Shown one piece after another: positions 26,734 through 36,233 of a stretch of DNA of 64,000 bases. Under the pieces are notes generated by a model, which searched no databases, was not told where the DNA came from, and saw only the letters and a list, made by a program, of their open reading frames with translations. The position numbers and the translations under genes are program-made. The DNA comes from Snuella lapsa (GTDB lineage: Bacteria; Bacteroidota; Bacteroidia; Flavobacteriales; Flavobacteriaceae): contig NZ_BAABCY010000064.1 in the NCBI RefSeq assembly GCF_039539345.1, forward strand, positions 1 to 64,000, written 5' to 3'. Position 1 is the first letter of the stretch. Each line of letters begins with the position of its first letter.

Positions 26734-27693
26734 TTACGGTCTCTTTGAGGCCTTTAAGATTAATTGATAGTTATCCAGAATGGTTACTTTGACATGTCGG
26801 TTATTTCGCTGAAACAGCTTTTTGACACCAGTCACCTGTGGCATCCCGGCAATGTTAATATCGTCCACCACATCACCGATAACCTCACGTGTTGCTTCTG
26901 CCCGAAAGGTATTTTCCACATAAATGCCCTCACTGCCATCCTGTAAGTCAAAGGCTTTTAATTTGACAGGCCTATGGTTGATGTTATTGATGGTAATGAT
27001 AGCCCGATTCGGTTTAAAGCTCAAAAACCCATAAATGAAAGTATTCTTTGGAAACAACGTTCCATTAATGCAGGTCGGTTTCATCAGGCGCATCCTAAGC
27101 CTAAAATCCTTTTTCACCGTTTGGGTGCCATCGACCCGGACATAAATAGTGTTGTCCGTTTTTCGATCGATCGTATCAGGCTTACCCTTGGGATTGGAAG
27201 CAAAGAAAAGTTGATGCTCCAAGGCCAGTTCCTGGACTTGGATACCTGGATCTGGCACTATGACTTCAGGCTCCGTGACCGTTTCTTCTTTTATCACATC
27301 ACCTGTTAATCCCCTATCTTGTTTAGGCCCATGAAATCCATAGCCATCATCAATGGCGTTGATAAAACGGATATCATTGTAAAGACTGTCCACAATACGC
27401 AGCTTCTCTTTCTTTAATAGATCTTTATCATAAACCCCTGTGGAATCCAATAGGCGTTCATCATAAATGCTAGGCGCATTGGTTTCCCGTACCTCCTTTA
27501 AGGCGTCCAATGCCTCTAACTTGGATTTATAGGTTTTATGGCTATCCTCATCCAATTCCGGTACGGGGATTTGGTTACCATCTATTAACGGGGCTTCCTC
27601 CTCTCCCATCATGAGCGAGGCATAAGCACCAATAAACAGGAGGACACAAGTTATAATGGTCATAAAAACTATTTTACTCTTTTCGATTTTCAT
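26734..27693 (-). CDS. traM: Conjugative transfer protein TraM
   Basis: The 319-residue protein has a short cytosolic start, one membrane helix (residues 8-28), a charged periplasmic linker and a C-terminal domain with NGTLFPKNTFIYGFLSFKPNRAIITI. This is the VirB10-like layout of CTnDOT TraM. The start overlaps the end of traK by 20 bp, indicating translational coupling. It should link the inner-membrane pore with TraN. Confidence 0.85.
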   Translation of the reverse strand: MKIEKSKIVFMTIITCVLLFIGAYASLMMGEEEAPLIDGNQIPVPELDEDSHKTYKSKLEALDALKEVRETNAPSIYDERLLDSTGVYDKDLLKKEKLRIVDSLYNDIRFINAIDDGYGFHGPKQDRGLTGDVIKEETVTEPEVIVPDPGIQVQELALEHQLFFASNPKGKPDTIDRKTDNTIYVRVDGTQTVKKDFRLRMRLMKPTCINGTLFPKNTFIYGFLSFKPNRAIITINNINHRPVKLKAFDLQDGSEGIYVENTFRAEATREVIGDVVDDINIAGMPQVTGVKKLFQRNNRHVKVTILDNYQLILKASKRP

Positions 27694-28297
27694 GTTCTAT
27701 ACGTTTTAAGGTGTTTTCAAAAAAATTGGTAATTAGCAGGCCATGGGTATTATTCGGAAAATGCCGGTCCACATGGATCAATGCTCCTGAAGTTTTAAGC
27801 TCATATCGGTCAACAACAGATCCGCGATTGATTTCAAATACCGTGGTCGTTTCAAAGTGGTAGGGTTCTGCTTCCAGATTCACTTTGGAATCAACACGGA
27901 TGACCTTCTGTACCAAAGAATACTGTAGCAACCTATTATATACCCCATCTGCTCTCTTTTGACGGTACAATGCATCAACGGAACTATTGCCCAACCATAG
28001 CGCCTTTTGCAAATGCTTTTCGTAGTTACTGGCATCGATATGATAGAAGTAGGTATGGAAGCGTTCCAGGTGTGCCAGAGCCTCCACCTCAAGGTTTTCC
28101 CTTTGGGAGACCAGTTTCAAGGGAATCACCTGTCCCTTGCCGTTGACCACAAAAGCACTGTTAACGGTTTCCTTGTGCAGTTTTATGACCATAATAACCG
28201 AAACAATACAGGTCAGTACCGACCCAATGACCACTGCCAGTACAATAAAACGGTTGAGCCTTAAAACCTTGTAAATATTTTGATAGGGTGTTTTCAT
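27674..28297 (-). CDS. traK: Conjugative transfer protein TraK
   Basis: A 207-residue single-pass inner-membrane protein: a short N-terminal segment, a transmembrane helix at about 16-38, then a periplasmic domain with the ALAHLERFHTYFYHID stretch seen in TraK. The family is VirB8-like and connects pore components. It overlaps traM and follows traJ by 46 bp. Confidence 0.85.
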   Translation of the reverse strand: MKTPYQNIYKVLRLNRFIVLAVVIGSVLTCIVSVIMVIKLHKETVNSAFVVNGKGQVIPLKLVSQRENLEVEALAHLERFHTYFYHIDASNYEKHLQKALWLGNSSVDALYRQKRADGVYNRLLQYSLVQKVIRVDSKVNLEAEPYHFETTTVFEINRGSVVDRYELKTSGALIHVDRHFPNNTHGLLITNFFENTLKRIEHENRKE

Positions 28298-28343
28298 ATT
28301 AATTTATTTTAGTTTTAGTATAGTAGGATTAACTGAATGTGCC

Positions 28344-29183
28344 TTAGGCACCTCCGGCAAATAATTTTAAGGTAAAGGAGATCGCTTTCCGGTATAGTTT
28401 AAACTTCAGCAGTACAATAAAACCGATCGACGCCAGCTGAATGAGCGGCGCAAAAAACTGACTGCCCCAATCCGTTCCAAAAAGTTCGTTCCAGAAATTG
28501 TCGTTCACCTCGGTATAGAGGTTATTGACAAATACGTTCACCAGGAAAAAGGCAGGCACCAGCATATACACCCCTGCATAGAGCTTAAAAAAACTATAAG
28601 CCAGGGTGCGGAACTTTTCAAAAACGGCCAGGCTGATCACAAAGGGAAAGAATGCCTGCATGATACCTAACAGAAAAAAGCGCTCCGCCAAAAAAAGTGG
28701 ATAGATAAACAGGTCCAAAAGCCATAGGAACACCCCTATGATAAATGCCAATAGCTTTAATCCGTACAATGGGGTCACCAAAGCTTCATATAATATGGCC
28801 ATCGCTTTTTTGGCGGCTTCCAGGGCACCCATATCCTGTTCGATGTCGATATCTTGCATCTGTAACGGGAGGAGTGCCGGAGCCGTATCGCGGTAACGCT
28901 CCTCTATAGCGACCAGTATGCCATCGAACACATCCAGTACTTGTGTGGAAAAAATAACCAGTATAATGATCATAAAATTCTTTGCCAGTTCCGTCGGGGT
29001 AAGTCCCCAGGTATGGTCATCGGTAGATGCAATGCCCTCATTGTATTTTTTCAGGATATTCACCAAAAAGAACAGGACAGCCAGTGTCTTCATACCGGTA
29101 ATGGTATACTGCGAAAAGTCACTGTTCTTGATAACGGTAAACACCGTGTCGATATATTCGAGGCCTATCCCTAAAAACATCAT
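28344..29183 (-). CDS. traJ: Conjugative transfer protein TraJ (polytopic membrane protein)
   Basis: The 279-residue protein has about five to six hydrophobic helices, with a FPFVISLAVFEKFRTLAYSF segment and an AYSFFKLYAGVYMLVPAFFLVNVF stretch typical of TraJ. It is the VirB6-like channel component of the CTnDOT-type secretion apparatus. It begins with MMFLGIGLEYIDTVF and starts five bases after the end of traI. Confidence 0.85.
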   Translation of the reverse strand: MMFLGIGLEYIDTVFTVIKNSDFSQYTITGMKTLAVLFFLVNILKKYNEGIASTDDHTWGLTPTELAKNFMIIILVIFSTQVLDVFDGILVAIEERYRDTAPALLPLQMQDIDIEQDMGALEAAKKAMAILYEALVTPLYGLKLLAFIIGVFLWLLDLFIYPLFLAERFFLLGIMQAFFPFVISLAVFEKFRTLAYSFFKLYAGVYMLVPAFFLVNVFVNNLYTEVNDNFWNELFGTDWGSQFFAPLIQLASIGFIVLLKFKLYRKAISFTLKLFAGGA

Positions 29184-29188
29184 GGTTA

Positions 29189-29776
29189 CTAATAATTGGT
29201 TTGTCTATGGTTTACGGCATCCTGCATTTTCCGGAAGGCAATGATCTCATGGTAGCGTCGTACCTTGGCCTCAATCTCGGCCACCATCTCTTTGGACTGT
29301 TGTTCTTTTTCCTTCAGGATCGCCGCCCGCTCGGCATCGCCCATTTTAAGGTTATTGCTGGAGAGTATCTGTTCAATATAATTGAGGCTCTCCAGAGAGT
29401 TGTCTATGATATCACTAAAGGTCTCCGAGATACGACCTACTTCACCGGCCTTGATATAGGGTGAATTGAGTATCTCCCGCAGATCGTTTTGTACGGTACG
29501 ATACAAGCGTTGATGGTTTTTGGTCAGCTCCCTGACCGCCTTGAGCTGTTTGATAACATTGTTGACCTTCTCAAGGTTCTCTTTTTGCTGTTTTAAGAAT
29601 TCAACCGTCTTTAAGAGCTGTGAGGTCTGTTTGGCCGATTCAATCAATTGTTTGGCCAGACTGATGAAATTGGTGTTGTCATACACCGGCATCCCCTGGG
29701 CCTTAGCAAGGCCGGGCAATGAAATGGTAAAGACCAGTGCCAATACCAGTTTTTTAATGTTTAATCTGTGTTTCAT
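29189..29776 (-). CDS. traI: Conjugative transfer protein TraI (DUF4141), coiled-coil
   Basis: A 195-residue secreted protein with signal peptide (LVLALVFTISLPGLAKAQG) followed by long heptad-patterned helices, for example LKTVEFLKQQKENLEKVNNV and EAKVRRYHEIIAFRKMQDA. It matches TraI of CTnDOT, which is not the relaxase of F-type plasmids despite the name. A VirB5-like role is suspected for the family. It lies between traG and traJ in the conserved order. Confidence 0.85.
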   Translation of the reverse strand: MKHRLNIKKLVLALVFTISLPGLAKAQGMPVYDNTNFISLAKQLIESAKQTSQLLKTVEFLKQQKENLEKVNNVIKQLKAVRELTKNHQRLYRTVQNDLREILNSPYIKAGEVGRISETFSDIIDNSLESLNYIEQILSSNNLKMGDAERAAILKEKEQQSKEMVAEIEAKVRRYHEIIAFRKMQDAVNHRQTNY

Positions 29777-29801
29777 TACATAAAGTTTTAAGGGTTATTA
29801 A

Positions 29802-32225
29802 TTATTCTGATTTTGATCTCTCCAGAAATTCCTCTATTGATTGCTCCATATCTCCTGTCCTTTCATAAATGGCCATTATGGCCTCGTTTTCGGTGCCATC
29901 GGTGAGATAGGCCGCATAGGCCTCCGGCGGCACCTCTAATCGGAAAATGTTACTTTCCTTCCCGATCTTGATAAACATTTCCGTGTACTTACGGGATCCT
30001 GTGAGGTTATTACGGATGGACTTTAACTGGTTCAGATCATGGCTTGATAGGTGAAGCCTTTTTTGCAGTTCTTCATAGCCCTTTTCATTTCTAAGGCTGT
30101 AGATAACCTGGGTGTTTTCCAGGATACTGGCAGATGTTGCATTACTGGGTAATTGGTTTATGGACTGTAAAATAATCCCGATGGCCCCGTTCTGCTTTCG
30201 AATGGCCTGGTAATAGAACTCCACACTTTCCAATACGTTATCAAATTTGAGCTGCTTGGCAAACTCGTCAAAGAGGATGATGCCCCGTTCGGAGCGGTTA
30301 CGCCAAATGGTGCGCTGGATAGCGGATTTGATAAGCTTGAGCATCACCGAAAGGATCTCCTTATTATCCTTGACCTCGTCGAGCTCAAAAACGATTATGC
30401 GTTTGTCCTCAATCTTATAGGTCTGGTCTTCGTTTACGTTAAACAGGAAACTGTACAGCCCGTCCCCCACATATTCCGATAGGATATGCAAAAAGTTATA
30501 GACACTAAAATGTTCTTCCCGTATGCCCAGTTCTTGAATTAGTATATTCTTTTTGTTATTTACAAACCGATAAAGTGATGCCAATGAGTGGGAACTGCGA
30601 ATAGTATCGTAATAGTGTAACAGTACTTTTTTTACGGCTACCTCATGGGCCTTGGTACTTTCCCTTAGGGCCAACAGTTCCAATAGAAAAACGGCCAGGT
30701 CTTCCAAACGCTCCGGGGTCAGGTCGGAATCGTTGCTTATATAAAATGGATTGATGCCCAAGTTTTTGCCCTGCTCGTAACGCAGGATGATATGATCCTT
30801 GGGATAGAGCTTGGCAAACTTGTTATAGGAACCTCCCAGATCAATGATCACCAACCGGACCTGATCCTCAAAATACTGCCTAAGGATATTATTGGCCAAA
30901 AAGGACTTGCCCTCACCTGTTGGGGCAAAAATGGCAAAGTTCCGGGCCTTGATGCGTTTCTTTTTTTCGTCCCATACGTCCTTTAAAACGGGGGTATTGT
31001 ACTGGCGGTCGTTAAAGATAATACCGTTGGCATCGGAACGGTAATTGGTATTGTTGATATATAGGCAAAGGGCATGCTTAAGATCGGTAACATACAGGTC
31101 ATCATTGGAAAAGTTGGATGCAAAACAGGGGTAACTGTTCAGGAAATAATGCTTGCGCTCCTCTCCCTTGGGATAGTAAGGTAGCATATCCAGCTCCTTA
31201 AATTCGGTCTTGACCCTAGAAGCCACCCTGCTTAGCTCTTGTGCTTCTTGGCTCCAAAAGATAACGTTCAAATGGCCACGGATAATACGTGAAGTATCAT
31301 CTTCATTGATCCGGCCGACAATATGTTGTATCTTTTTAAGGACGACCTTGTTCTGCGTTCCGAAATTGGAACTCTTGCTGAGTTCTTCAATTTTCTTATC
31401 GAGGATCTTTCGCCATTTGTGTTTATCATCCATATAGATGATATGGTTCACGATATGGTTCTCGTTAAAGTTCAGGCCAAGCCCATCGATAAAGCCCTGA
31501 TGGAACACAAAATCATCGGACGTGAATTTGTCATTGGTCTTACTGCTCTGCACGGTATCGCCAAAGCACCGTTCACTGTTGATGGCCAGCACATCAAAAT
31601 AGTGGTCACCCACTGTGATGTGCTTCCTTTTGCCTTTTTGGGCAGGCTCCAATTGAATATCGGTGTCAAAACCTTCGTTAAAGCCGTTAAAATAAATGTT
31701 GGTAAGACCAATAATACCCTTTTCAACCAGTGGCCTCAAAATAATCTTATTGCCATTATTGATAAAGGACACCGTATCGTTTACGGCCGCAATTAACTCC
31801 CGGACGTTGTGGTCCAGTTTTTTATGGATAGCCTTACCTGCTTCTCTAAAGGGATTGACAAATTTGGTATTTAGGTTTTTGTTCAGTGGTAAGATGAAAT
31901 ACAAATAACTTTGGTGTTCCAAATGGTCACGCCCTTTGAAATAATTATAAGTCGCCTTTTGAAGAAAGGTATCCTGAGGTAAAGTATATGCTGCATAGTG
32001 TCTTCTTTGATAAATATCTTGTTTATGGATAACTGTGCCCACCGGCAATGATTTAAAAGCCTGGAACCAACTGCCGTGCAGTTCTTCAAAGTCAGATTCA
32101 GATAATGAGTAGATTTCAGGTAGATCTGCCTGATAGCAAAGCACCACATTACCATTACTGGCAAAAACAATATGTTCCTGGATGTCCAATATAGGATGGC
32201 AATCGGATAGGTTAATGGTCTTCAT
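29802..32225 (-). CDS. traG: Conjugation ATPase TraG (VirB4-like)
   Basis: The 807-residue ATPase powers the mating-pore complex. Walker A is FAPTGEGKSFLANN at about residue 433-446, and Walker B appears in RGIILFDEFAKQLKF. Several motifs, such as NQLPSNATSASILENTQVIYSLR near the C-terminus, are typical of VirB4/TrbE proteins. In the CTnDOT naming TraG is the VirB4-like ATPase; the coupling protein is separate and not seen here. It overlaps the end of traF by 14 bp. Confidence 0.93.
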   Translation of the reverse strand: MKTINLSDCHPILDIQEHIVFASNGNVVLCYQADLPEIYSLSESDFEELHGSWFQAFKSLPVGTVIHKQDIYQRRHYAAYTLPQDTFLQKATYNYFKGRDHLEHQSYLYFILPLNKNLNTKFVNPFREAGKAIHKKLDHNVRELIAAVNDTVSFINNGNKIILRPLVEKGIIGLTNIYFNGFNEGFDTDIQLEPAQKGKRKHITVGDHYFDVLAINSERCFGDTVQSSKTNDKFTSDDFVFHQGFIDGLGLNFNENHIVNHIIYMDDKHKWRKILDKKIEELSKSSNFGTQNKVVLKKIQHIVGRINEDDTSRIIRGHLNVIFWSQEAQELSRVASRVKTEFKELDMLPYYPKGEERKHYFLNSYPCFASNFSNDDLYVTDLKHALCLYINNTNYRSDANGIIFNDRQYNTPVLKDVWDEKKKRIKARNFAIFAPTGEGKSFLANNILRQYFEDQVRLVIIDLGGSYNKFAKLYPKDHIILRYEQGKNLGINPFYISNDSDLTPERLEDLAVFLLELLALRESTKAHEVAVKKVLLHYYDTIRSSHSLASLYRFVNNKKNILIQELGIREEHFSVYNFLHILSEYVGDGLYSFLFNVNEDQTYKIEDKRIIVFELDEVKDNKEILSVMLKLIKSAIQRTIWRNRSERGIILFDEFAKQLKFDNVLESVEFYYQAIRKQNGAIGIILQSINQLPSNATSASILENTQVIYSLRNEKGYEELQKRLHLSSHDLNQLKSIRNNLTGSRKYTEMFIKIGKESNIFRLEVPPEAYAAYLTDGTENEAIMAIYERTGDMEQSIEEFLERSKSE

Positions 32226-32496
32226 AGTTTATCGGAGAGACTTTCTTGTTAGAAATGGTTTTTGGAAATACTTTTTTAAAGTGCAATAGGGCCGGATGCT
32301 TGGCCAGGTGGGTCAGGGCTATGTATAGCTTGCCGTTAACCAAAAAGACGGAGATGATCACTTTTAAGCTAAAGGAAAAAATGATAAATAGTAAGGAGCC
32401 GATGACCGACATCATCATAATTGCAAATGATGACACCGGCAGCCCCATTACCATGGCCCGCTTTCGAATGTTCCTATAGACCTCGAACTGTTTCAT
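32212..32496 (-). CDS. traF: Conjugative transfer protein TraF (DUF4133)
   Basis: A 94-residue protein with two adjacent hydrophobic helices (about 14-55), then a polar part with THLAKHPALLHFKKVFPKTISN. The layout fits TraF (DUF4133), a VirB3-like partner of the VirB4 ATPase. Its 3' end overlaps traG by 14 bp, and traE ends 3 bp upstream. Confidence 0.85.
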   Translation of the reverse strand: MKQFEVYRNIRKRAMVMGLPVSSFAIMMMSVIGSLLFIIFSFSLKVIISVFLVNGKLYIALTHLAKHPALLHFKKVFPKTISNKKVSPINYEDH

Positions 32497-32499
32497 GAC

Positions 32500-32787
32500 C
32501 TATACTACTATGCCAATGAGGTAAGTAAAAATGCCTACCACCGCTCCGGCGATAAGGACAAAAACCAGTACTCGGGTAATGCCTTTTTTAAGATCGGCAT
32601 TCTCGCCAAAGAAGTGCCCGGCATTGAACAAAAAGCCCACCAAAAAGATGACCCCAAGGATTATGGGGAAAATGGCCCGAATGGTATCGGAGATATCGTT
32701 AACGGAATCCTCGATGCCCCCTATTTGGGCAAACAAGGGGTTGGCAATTAAAATTAAGAGTGACGTAAGGTACAGTACTTTTTTCAT
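32500..32787 (-). CDS. traE: Conjugative transfer protein TraE (DUF4134), pilin-like
   Basis: A 95-residue protein with signal peptide (SLLILIANPLFAQ) and two membrane helices separated by a short hydrophilic turn (GHFFGENADLKKG). This is the size and topology of TraE (DUF4134), regarded as the VirB2-like pilus subunit. It is the first gene of the visible tra operon. Confidence 0.87.
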   Translation of the reverse strand: MKKVLYLTSLLILIANPLFAQIGGIEDSVNDISDTIRAIFPIILGVIFLVGFLFNAGHFFGENADLKKGITRVLVFVLIAGAVVGIFTYLIGIVV

Positions 32788-33016
32788 ATCAAAACAGGTT
32801 TAAGGGTTTGTAAATTTTGATATTGAAAAATTACTATGATTACGGGTTCAAATCACTGAATATCAAATATTTGTTAATAAAATAGCTTTTAGACCAAATG
32901 ACCTTATTTTGGTATGAATTGGGGGTGGAATTTATTGAATTTTTGAGCGGTGTTGTTGATAACTAGACCACACCCCTTTTATTGCGGAGGGCAAAACGTC
33001 AGATTCTATGGAATTC

Positions 33017-33050
33017 ATGAACAAAACCTTTAGGTTTTCCATGAACAAAA
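33017..33050. repeat. Paired ATGAACAAAA motifs
   Basis: ATGAACAAAA occurs at 33017-33026 and 33041-33050, 24 bp apart, between traE and the AbiEii gene. Related TGAACAAA forms recur in the antitoxin promoter at 34933 and 34950. The shared word suggests a regulator binding at both ends of the Abi operon. Confidence 0.35.
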
Positions 33051-33084
33051 GCAAAGGAATGGCAACTATAGATCCAGGCTTCAA

Positions 33085-33921
33085 CTATTCCAACAGGCCA
33101 AGCTTGAACGCTTCTAAAATTTCAACCGGATACTCCAAATCCCATTGGTTCTTGCTGGCCCATTGTCTTGCAATTACTGATTTTTTTGCATCAGCATTAT
33201 CGTTTAGGGTCCGTAAAATTCTAGCGTTTATCTCTTTTGAAATATTTAAATACTGGCTTGCCTTTCTGCCCAATACCCTTGCAGCAATTTTGAGTTGGTC
33301 AAAATCACCTTCCTCTGGAAAGGTGTCATTATGGTGCTCAACGATATCGTCAAAATCCAATTCAAAATAATGTTTGATAATCCTTAGGATATCATACAAA
33401 TCGGTATCGCGCTCCTCAGGCCTATCGCTCCATGCTATTAACTTTAAAATTATCATCCCCGGCAATGATGGGACCTGTATAGACTTTTCTTCAATTTGAA
33501 CTGTTTGGGGGTCTTGTAATACTTCACGAAATCCAAAAACATGCAAATCGGTATAGCGCTCATTAAAGTTAATTGTGTGGTTTTCTTCAATTTCTCCGAA
33601 AGGAAGCAAATCAATGGCCACATTAAATGTATCGTTATATAGTGTCCAGGGGGCACTCACCTTTATAAAGCCGAAGTTGGACAATTCCTGTACAATGGTC
33701 TCGAATTCCTGTATGGATGATATCATTATGGCAAAATCGATATCTTTTGTACCCCTACTGGGTTTTATTCCCTTCTTCAACAGTTCCAAGGCTATTGCGC
33801 TTGCCCCGATCAAATAATAGGGTATGTTCAGTTTTACCATAACCTTATCGATGCAATCAAAAACTTCCTTAAAATAGGGAATGGCCAATTCTTTATAGGT
33901 TTGGCTGGATGTACTCATCAA
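33085..33921 (-). CDS. AbiEii-type nucleotidyltransferase toxin
   Basis: The 278-residue protein has a nucleotidyltransferase core: YLIGASAIALELLKKGIK, then SRGTKDIDFAI with the DxD metal residues, and a later VAIDLLPFGEI segment. In its context it is the AbiEii member of a type IV toxin-antitoxin and abortive-infection pair. Such toxins are thought to modify tRNA or related targets when phage infection disturbs the antitoxin. Its start overlaps the antitoxin gene by 29 bp. Confidence 0.75.
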   Translation of the reverse strand: MMSTSSQTYKELAIPYFKEVFDCIDKVMVKLNIPYYLIGASAIALELLKKGIKPSRGTKDIDFAIMISSIQEFETIVQELSNFGFIKVSAPWTLYNDTFNVAIDLLPFGEIEENHTINFNERYTDLHVFGFREVLQDPQTVQIEEKSIQVPSLPGMIILKLIAWSDRPEERDTDLYDILRIIKHYFELDFDDIVEHHNDTFPEEGDFDQLKIAARVLGRKASQYLNISKEINARILRTLNDNADAKKSVIARQWASKNQWDLEYPVEILEAFKLGLLE

Positions 33922-34909
33922 ATATTAATTTAGCTGTTTCTTTGCTCCTTTTATCGCTATTGATCATTAAATCGGCATACACCAATTCTTTTGGTGCCGT
34001 AGTGTTTACCTCGGCTGTCCAAAACATTTCATACACCCATACATCGCCTTCGTCATCTGGCAACAGTCTATAATTGACCATTAATTCCCTTATGGTCTCC
34101 TTGGTATATATAATGAATTTTTCTGGACGCAGGTGATTGGTAATGATGTCTCCTGCGGGCTCGCCCCCCCATACGGTTTTTTCCGTGTTAAGCTGTAATG
34201 CCCTCCAATCTTGATCTTTGTTTTGGAACCTAAACCGTTGCCTGAATAATGTTGGCCTTAATGTTTGTTCAAATTCGACAATCCACTTGTTCAGCAATGC
34301 TTCATAATTGTTGACCACGTAATCTTTCCTATCTAATTTTAAAATGAGATTATTATCCAATAAACCGTTAATAACCAACGGAATATTACCCAATGCTACA
34401 TTGGTAATCTCTGCAATTTCCCGCTGTGTTTGATTTAAAAGATGTGGGTTTAACAAGAAATGGAACACTACTTTTAGCCCAGTTTTTGTAAATGCCCGAT
34501 TTCCTTTTTCCTTTTGGTATTTAACAGTTTTATTTGTGTCTATATAAAGAAAAACATTTGTCACGTTAATATACACATTGCCATTGCCTTCAAGATAATT
34601 TACCCGATTGTCCCTAAGCTCTTTCTTTATTTTTGGATAGAGCCTTTCAGCAACCAGCAAAAAGTTTTCATACCTGTTATTGTATTCAATAATCTTTAAT
34701 AGCTGATGGTTCTTGACATCTTTCTTCACCTCGACAATCATTAGGATCTTTTGGTTGTTCATTGTTAGTTCCAATTCTCCGTCAACGCCAACACCCTCAT
34801 CACGATCGATAGTTCTCCAGTCCCATGTTAATGGAACAATCGTTTCCAAGTTACGGACTGCATTATTTAAAATATCTATTGCGTTCATCCCTACAATTCT
34901 TTTGTTCAT
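33893..34909 (-). CDS. AbiEi-family antitoxin/transcriptional repressor
   Basis: The antitoxin of the AbiE pair. The ATG at 34909 (MNKRIVGMNAIDIL) is preferred over the ATG at 35005, because the upstream frame contains promoter-like palindromes. A winged-helix part lies around residues 170-220 (LNQTQREIAEITNVALGNIPLVINGLLDNN). The N-terminal part has a D-x-E and an EVKK motif (GVDGELEL, MIVEVKKD), which resembles PD-(D/E)XK nuclease folds; whether it is catalytic is unknown. A TGTTCA/TGAACA inverted repeat upstream fits autorepression. Confidence 0.7.
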   Translation of the reverse strand: MNKRIVGMNAIDILNNAVRNLETIVPLTWDWRTIDRDEGVGVDGELELTMNNQKILMIVEVKKDVKNHQLLKIIEYNNRYENFLLVAERLYPKIKKELRDNRVNYLEGNGNVYINVTNVFLYIDTNKTVKYQKEKGNRAFTKTGLKVVFHFLLNPHLLNQTQREIAEITNVALGNIPLVINGLLDNNLILKLDRKDYVVNNYEALLNKWIVEFEQTLRPTLFRQRFRFQNKDQDWRALQLNTEKTVWGGEPAGDIITNHLRPEKFIIYTKETIRELMVNYRLLPDDEGDVWVYEMFWTAEVNTTAPKELVYADLMINSDKRSKETAKLIFDEYIQPNL

Positions 34910-34919
34910 TATTTTTAAA

Positions 34920-34938
34920 TGTTCATTATTCGTGAACA
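34920..34938. promoter_or_regulatory. Inverted-repeat operator of the AbiE operon
   Basis: TGTTCA and TGAACA face each other across seven bases, just upstream of the antitoxin start at 34909. A further TGAACAAA-like half-site follows at about 34950. AbiEi antitoxins bind such repeats. Confidence 0.5.
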
Positions 34939-35001
34939 AAACTAAAATATGAACAAATATATAAAATATAATTGGTTTTGCCATAAAAGTACCAGCACAG
35001 C

Positions 35002-35691
35002 TCATCTTCGCTTATCAATCGTCTTCTTATCAAAGGCTACTAAATTAAACAGCTCGCGCATCCTGGATCGTACGCGATTACCATAACGCGCTTCCAATTC
35101 CTGTGCATTGAGGTTGGTCGTGGCATGGGTTTTCACTATTTTGGATATTTTGAAATTCAACCCCGATGTTTTGGTAAACAGCTCATGTCGTGACAATAGG
35201 ATTTCCCCCATGACGTTACAGTCCTTTCCAAAATGCCTTCCGGTAGGCTCCACCCCAAGATCATCGAAACAATAGAAACCATGGTCGCCATATTGCTCCA
35301 TGACCTTAAACCCCAAATGGTTAAATCCAAATACAATGTTCCTGGTGGGTATCACATCGTATGGCTGGTAATGTGGCGTGATAAAGCGAAGTAATTTCAT
35401 CAAGGAGGTTTTACCACAGCCTACAGGGCCGCTAAGGAGCAGTCCCTTATTAAGATCTATTTTTAGCTTTTTACACATGTCCCAATCCCTGATCTGATAA
35501 TTGGAAAGCTTAAAAAGCACTTCCCTATCCTCCTCATAGATCCTGAATTTTTTACCAAACAGTAACTTCCCCTTGGCATCAAGGTAGACCAGGATCTTTT
35601 CAAAATCATAGAGAATGCATTGGCCGTTCAGGGTTCCCAAAGGGTATTGTACGCCTCCTTCGCTGATGACATGGGGGTTGATAAGTTTCAT
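35002..35691 (-). CDS. DnaC/IstB-like AAA+ ATPase of the ICE
   Basis: A 229-residue P-loop ATPase with Walker A GPVGCGKTSLMKLL at about 88-101 and Walker B FYCFDDLGVEPTG. Its motif KTHATTNLNAQELEARYGNRVRSR resembles the sensor/arginine-finger part of DnaC-like helicase loaders. It overlaps the upstream gene by four bases (ATGA), and both sit next to the excisionase-like gene. A role in replication of the circular ICE is likely. It ends just before the antitoxin promoter. Confidence 0.7.
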   Translation of the reverse strand: MKLINPHVISEGGVQYPLGTLNGQCILYDFEKILVYLDAKGKLLFGKKFRIYEEDREVLFKLSNYQIRDWDMCKKLKIDLNKGLLLSGPVGCGKTSLMKLLRFITPHYQPYDVIPTRNIVFGFNHLGFKVMEQYGDHGFYCFDDLGVEPTGRHFGKDCNVMGEILLSRHELFTKTSGLNFKISKIVKTHATTNLNAQELEARYGNRVRSRMRELFNLVAFDKKTIDKRR

Positions 35692-36230
35692 AGGGGCTCA
35701 CTGTAATTTTTGTCCGAACTGGTCTTTAAGTTGTCCTCAAATGGGACAGCTGCCATCTGTTTATCTTCCGTTTCCAAAACATTCAAATCTAAATTTTCAA
35801 AATTTTGCGGTTTGATATTGTTTTTATTGTTTTCCCTAGTTTGTATATGTTTTACTATAGGTACCAGTGCTTGTCCACTGCTTGTCCCGATATTGGTACG
35901 GCTTGGGTACACAGCTTGTCCACTACTTGTCCCAAAATCGAACATCTTGATACGGCTACCCTTGAACGGGTTGTGTGATGGGGAATAGAGGATATAGTGC
36001 CAATGGCTCAATTCCTTGATACACCTATGGTAGGTGGACTTGGAACCGATCTTTGCAAAGCTCATCACCTCTTCCCTATTGATGTAGAATTCCTCCTTAA
36101 AATAGTTGTTGTTCCATAACTGGAACAAAGCCACATAGAGACTGATATGGGTGGGGTTCAATCGGCTGTCCCTGGAAAACTGAATAAAGACCTTGTTAAG
36201 GTGCCTAATGTAATTTACATCTTCCAACAC
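35688..36230 (-). CDS. Replication-associated winged-helix protein of the ICE, hypothetical
   Basis: This 180-residue protein has an N-terminal helical/winged-helix part (LNPTHISLYVALFQLWNN, then SFAKIGSKSTYHRCIKELSHW). A low-complexity Ser/Gly/Asn middle follows, including a duplicated GTSSGQA motif, and the C-terminus is charged. Similar ICE genes precede the DnaC-like ATPase, which fits the four-base overlap here. A DnaD-like or replication-initiation role is guessed from the fold pattern and context only. Confidence 0.5.
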   Translation of the reverse strand: MLEDVNYIRHLNKVFIQFSRDSRLNPTHISLYVALFQLWNNNYFKEEFYINREEVMSFAKIGSKSTYHRCIKELSHWHYILYSPSHNPFKGSRIKMFDFGTSSGQAVYPSRTNIGTSSGQALVPIVKHIQTRENNKNNIKPQNFENLDLNVLETEDKQMAAVPFEDNLKTSSDKNYSEPL

Positions 36231-36233
36231 CGA

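Noticed and set aside
33008..33370. Rightward 120-codon frame overlapping the AbiEii gene
   Set aside because: It lies antisense to the well-supported toxin gene and shows no family features; its ATGAACAAAA words are better read as repeats.
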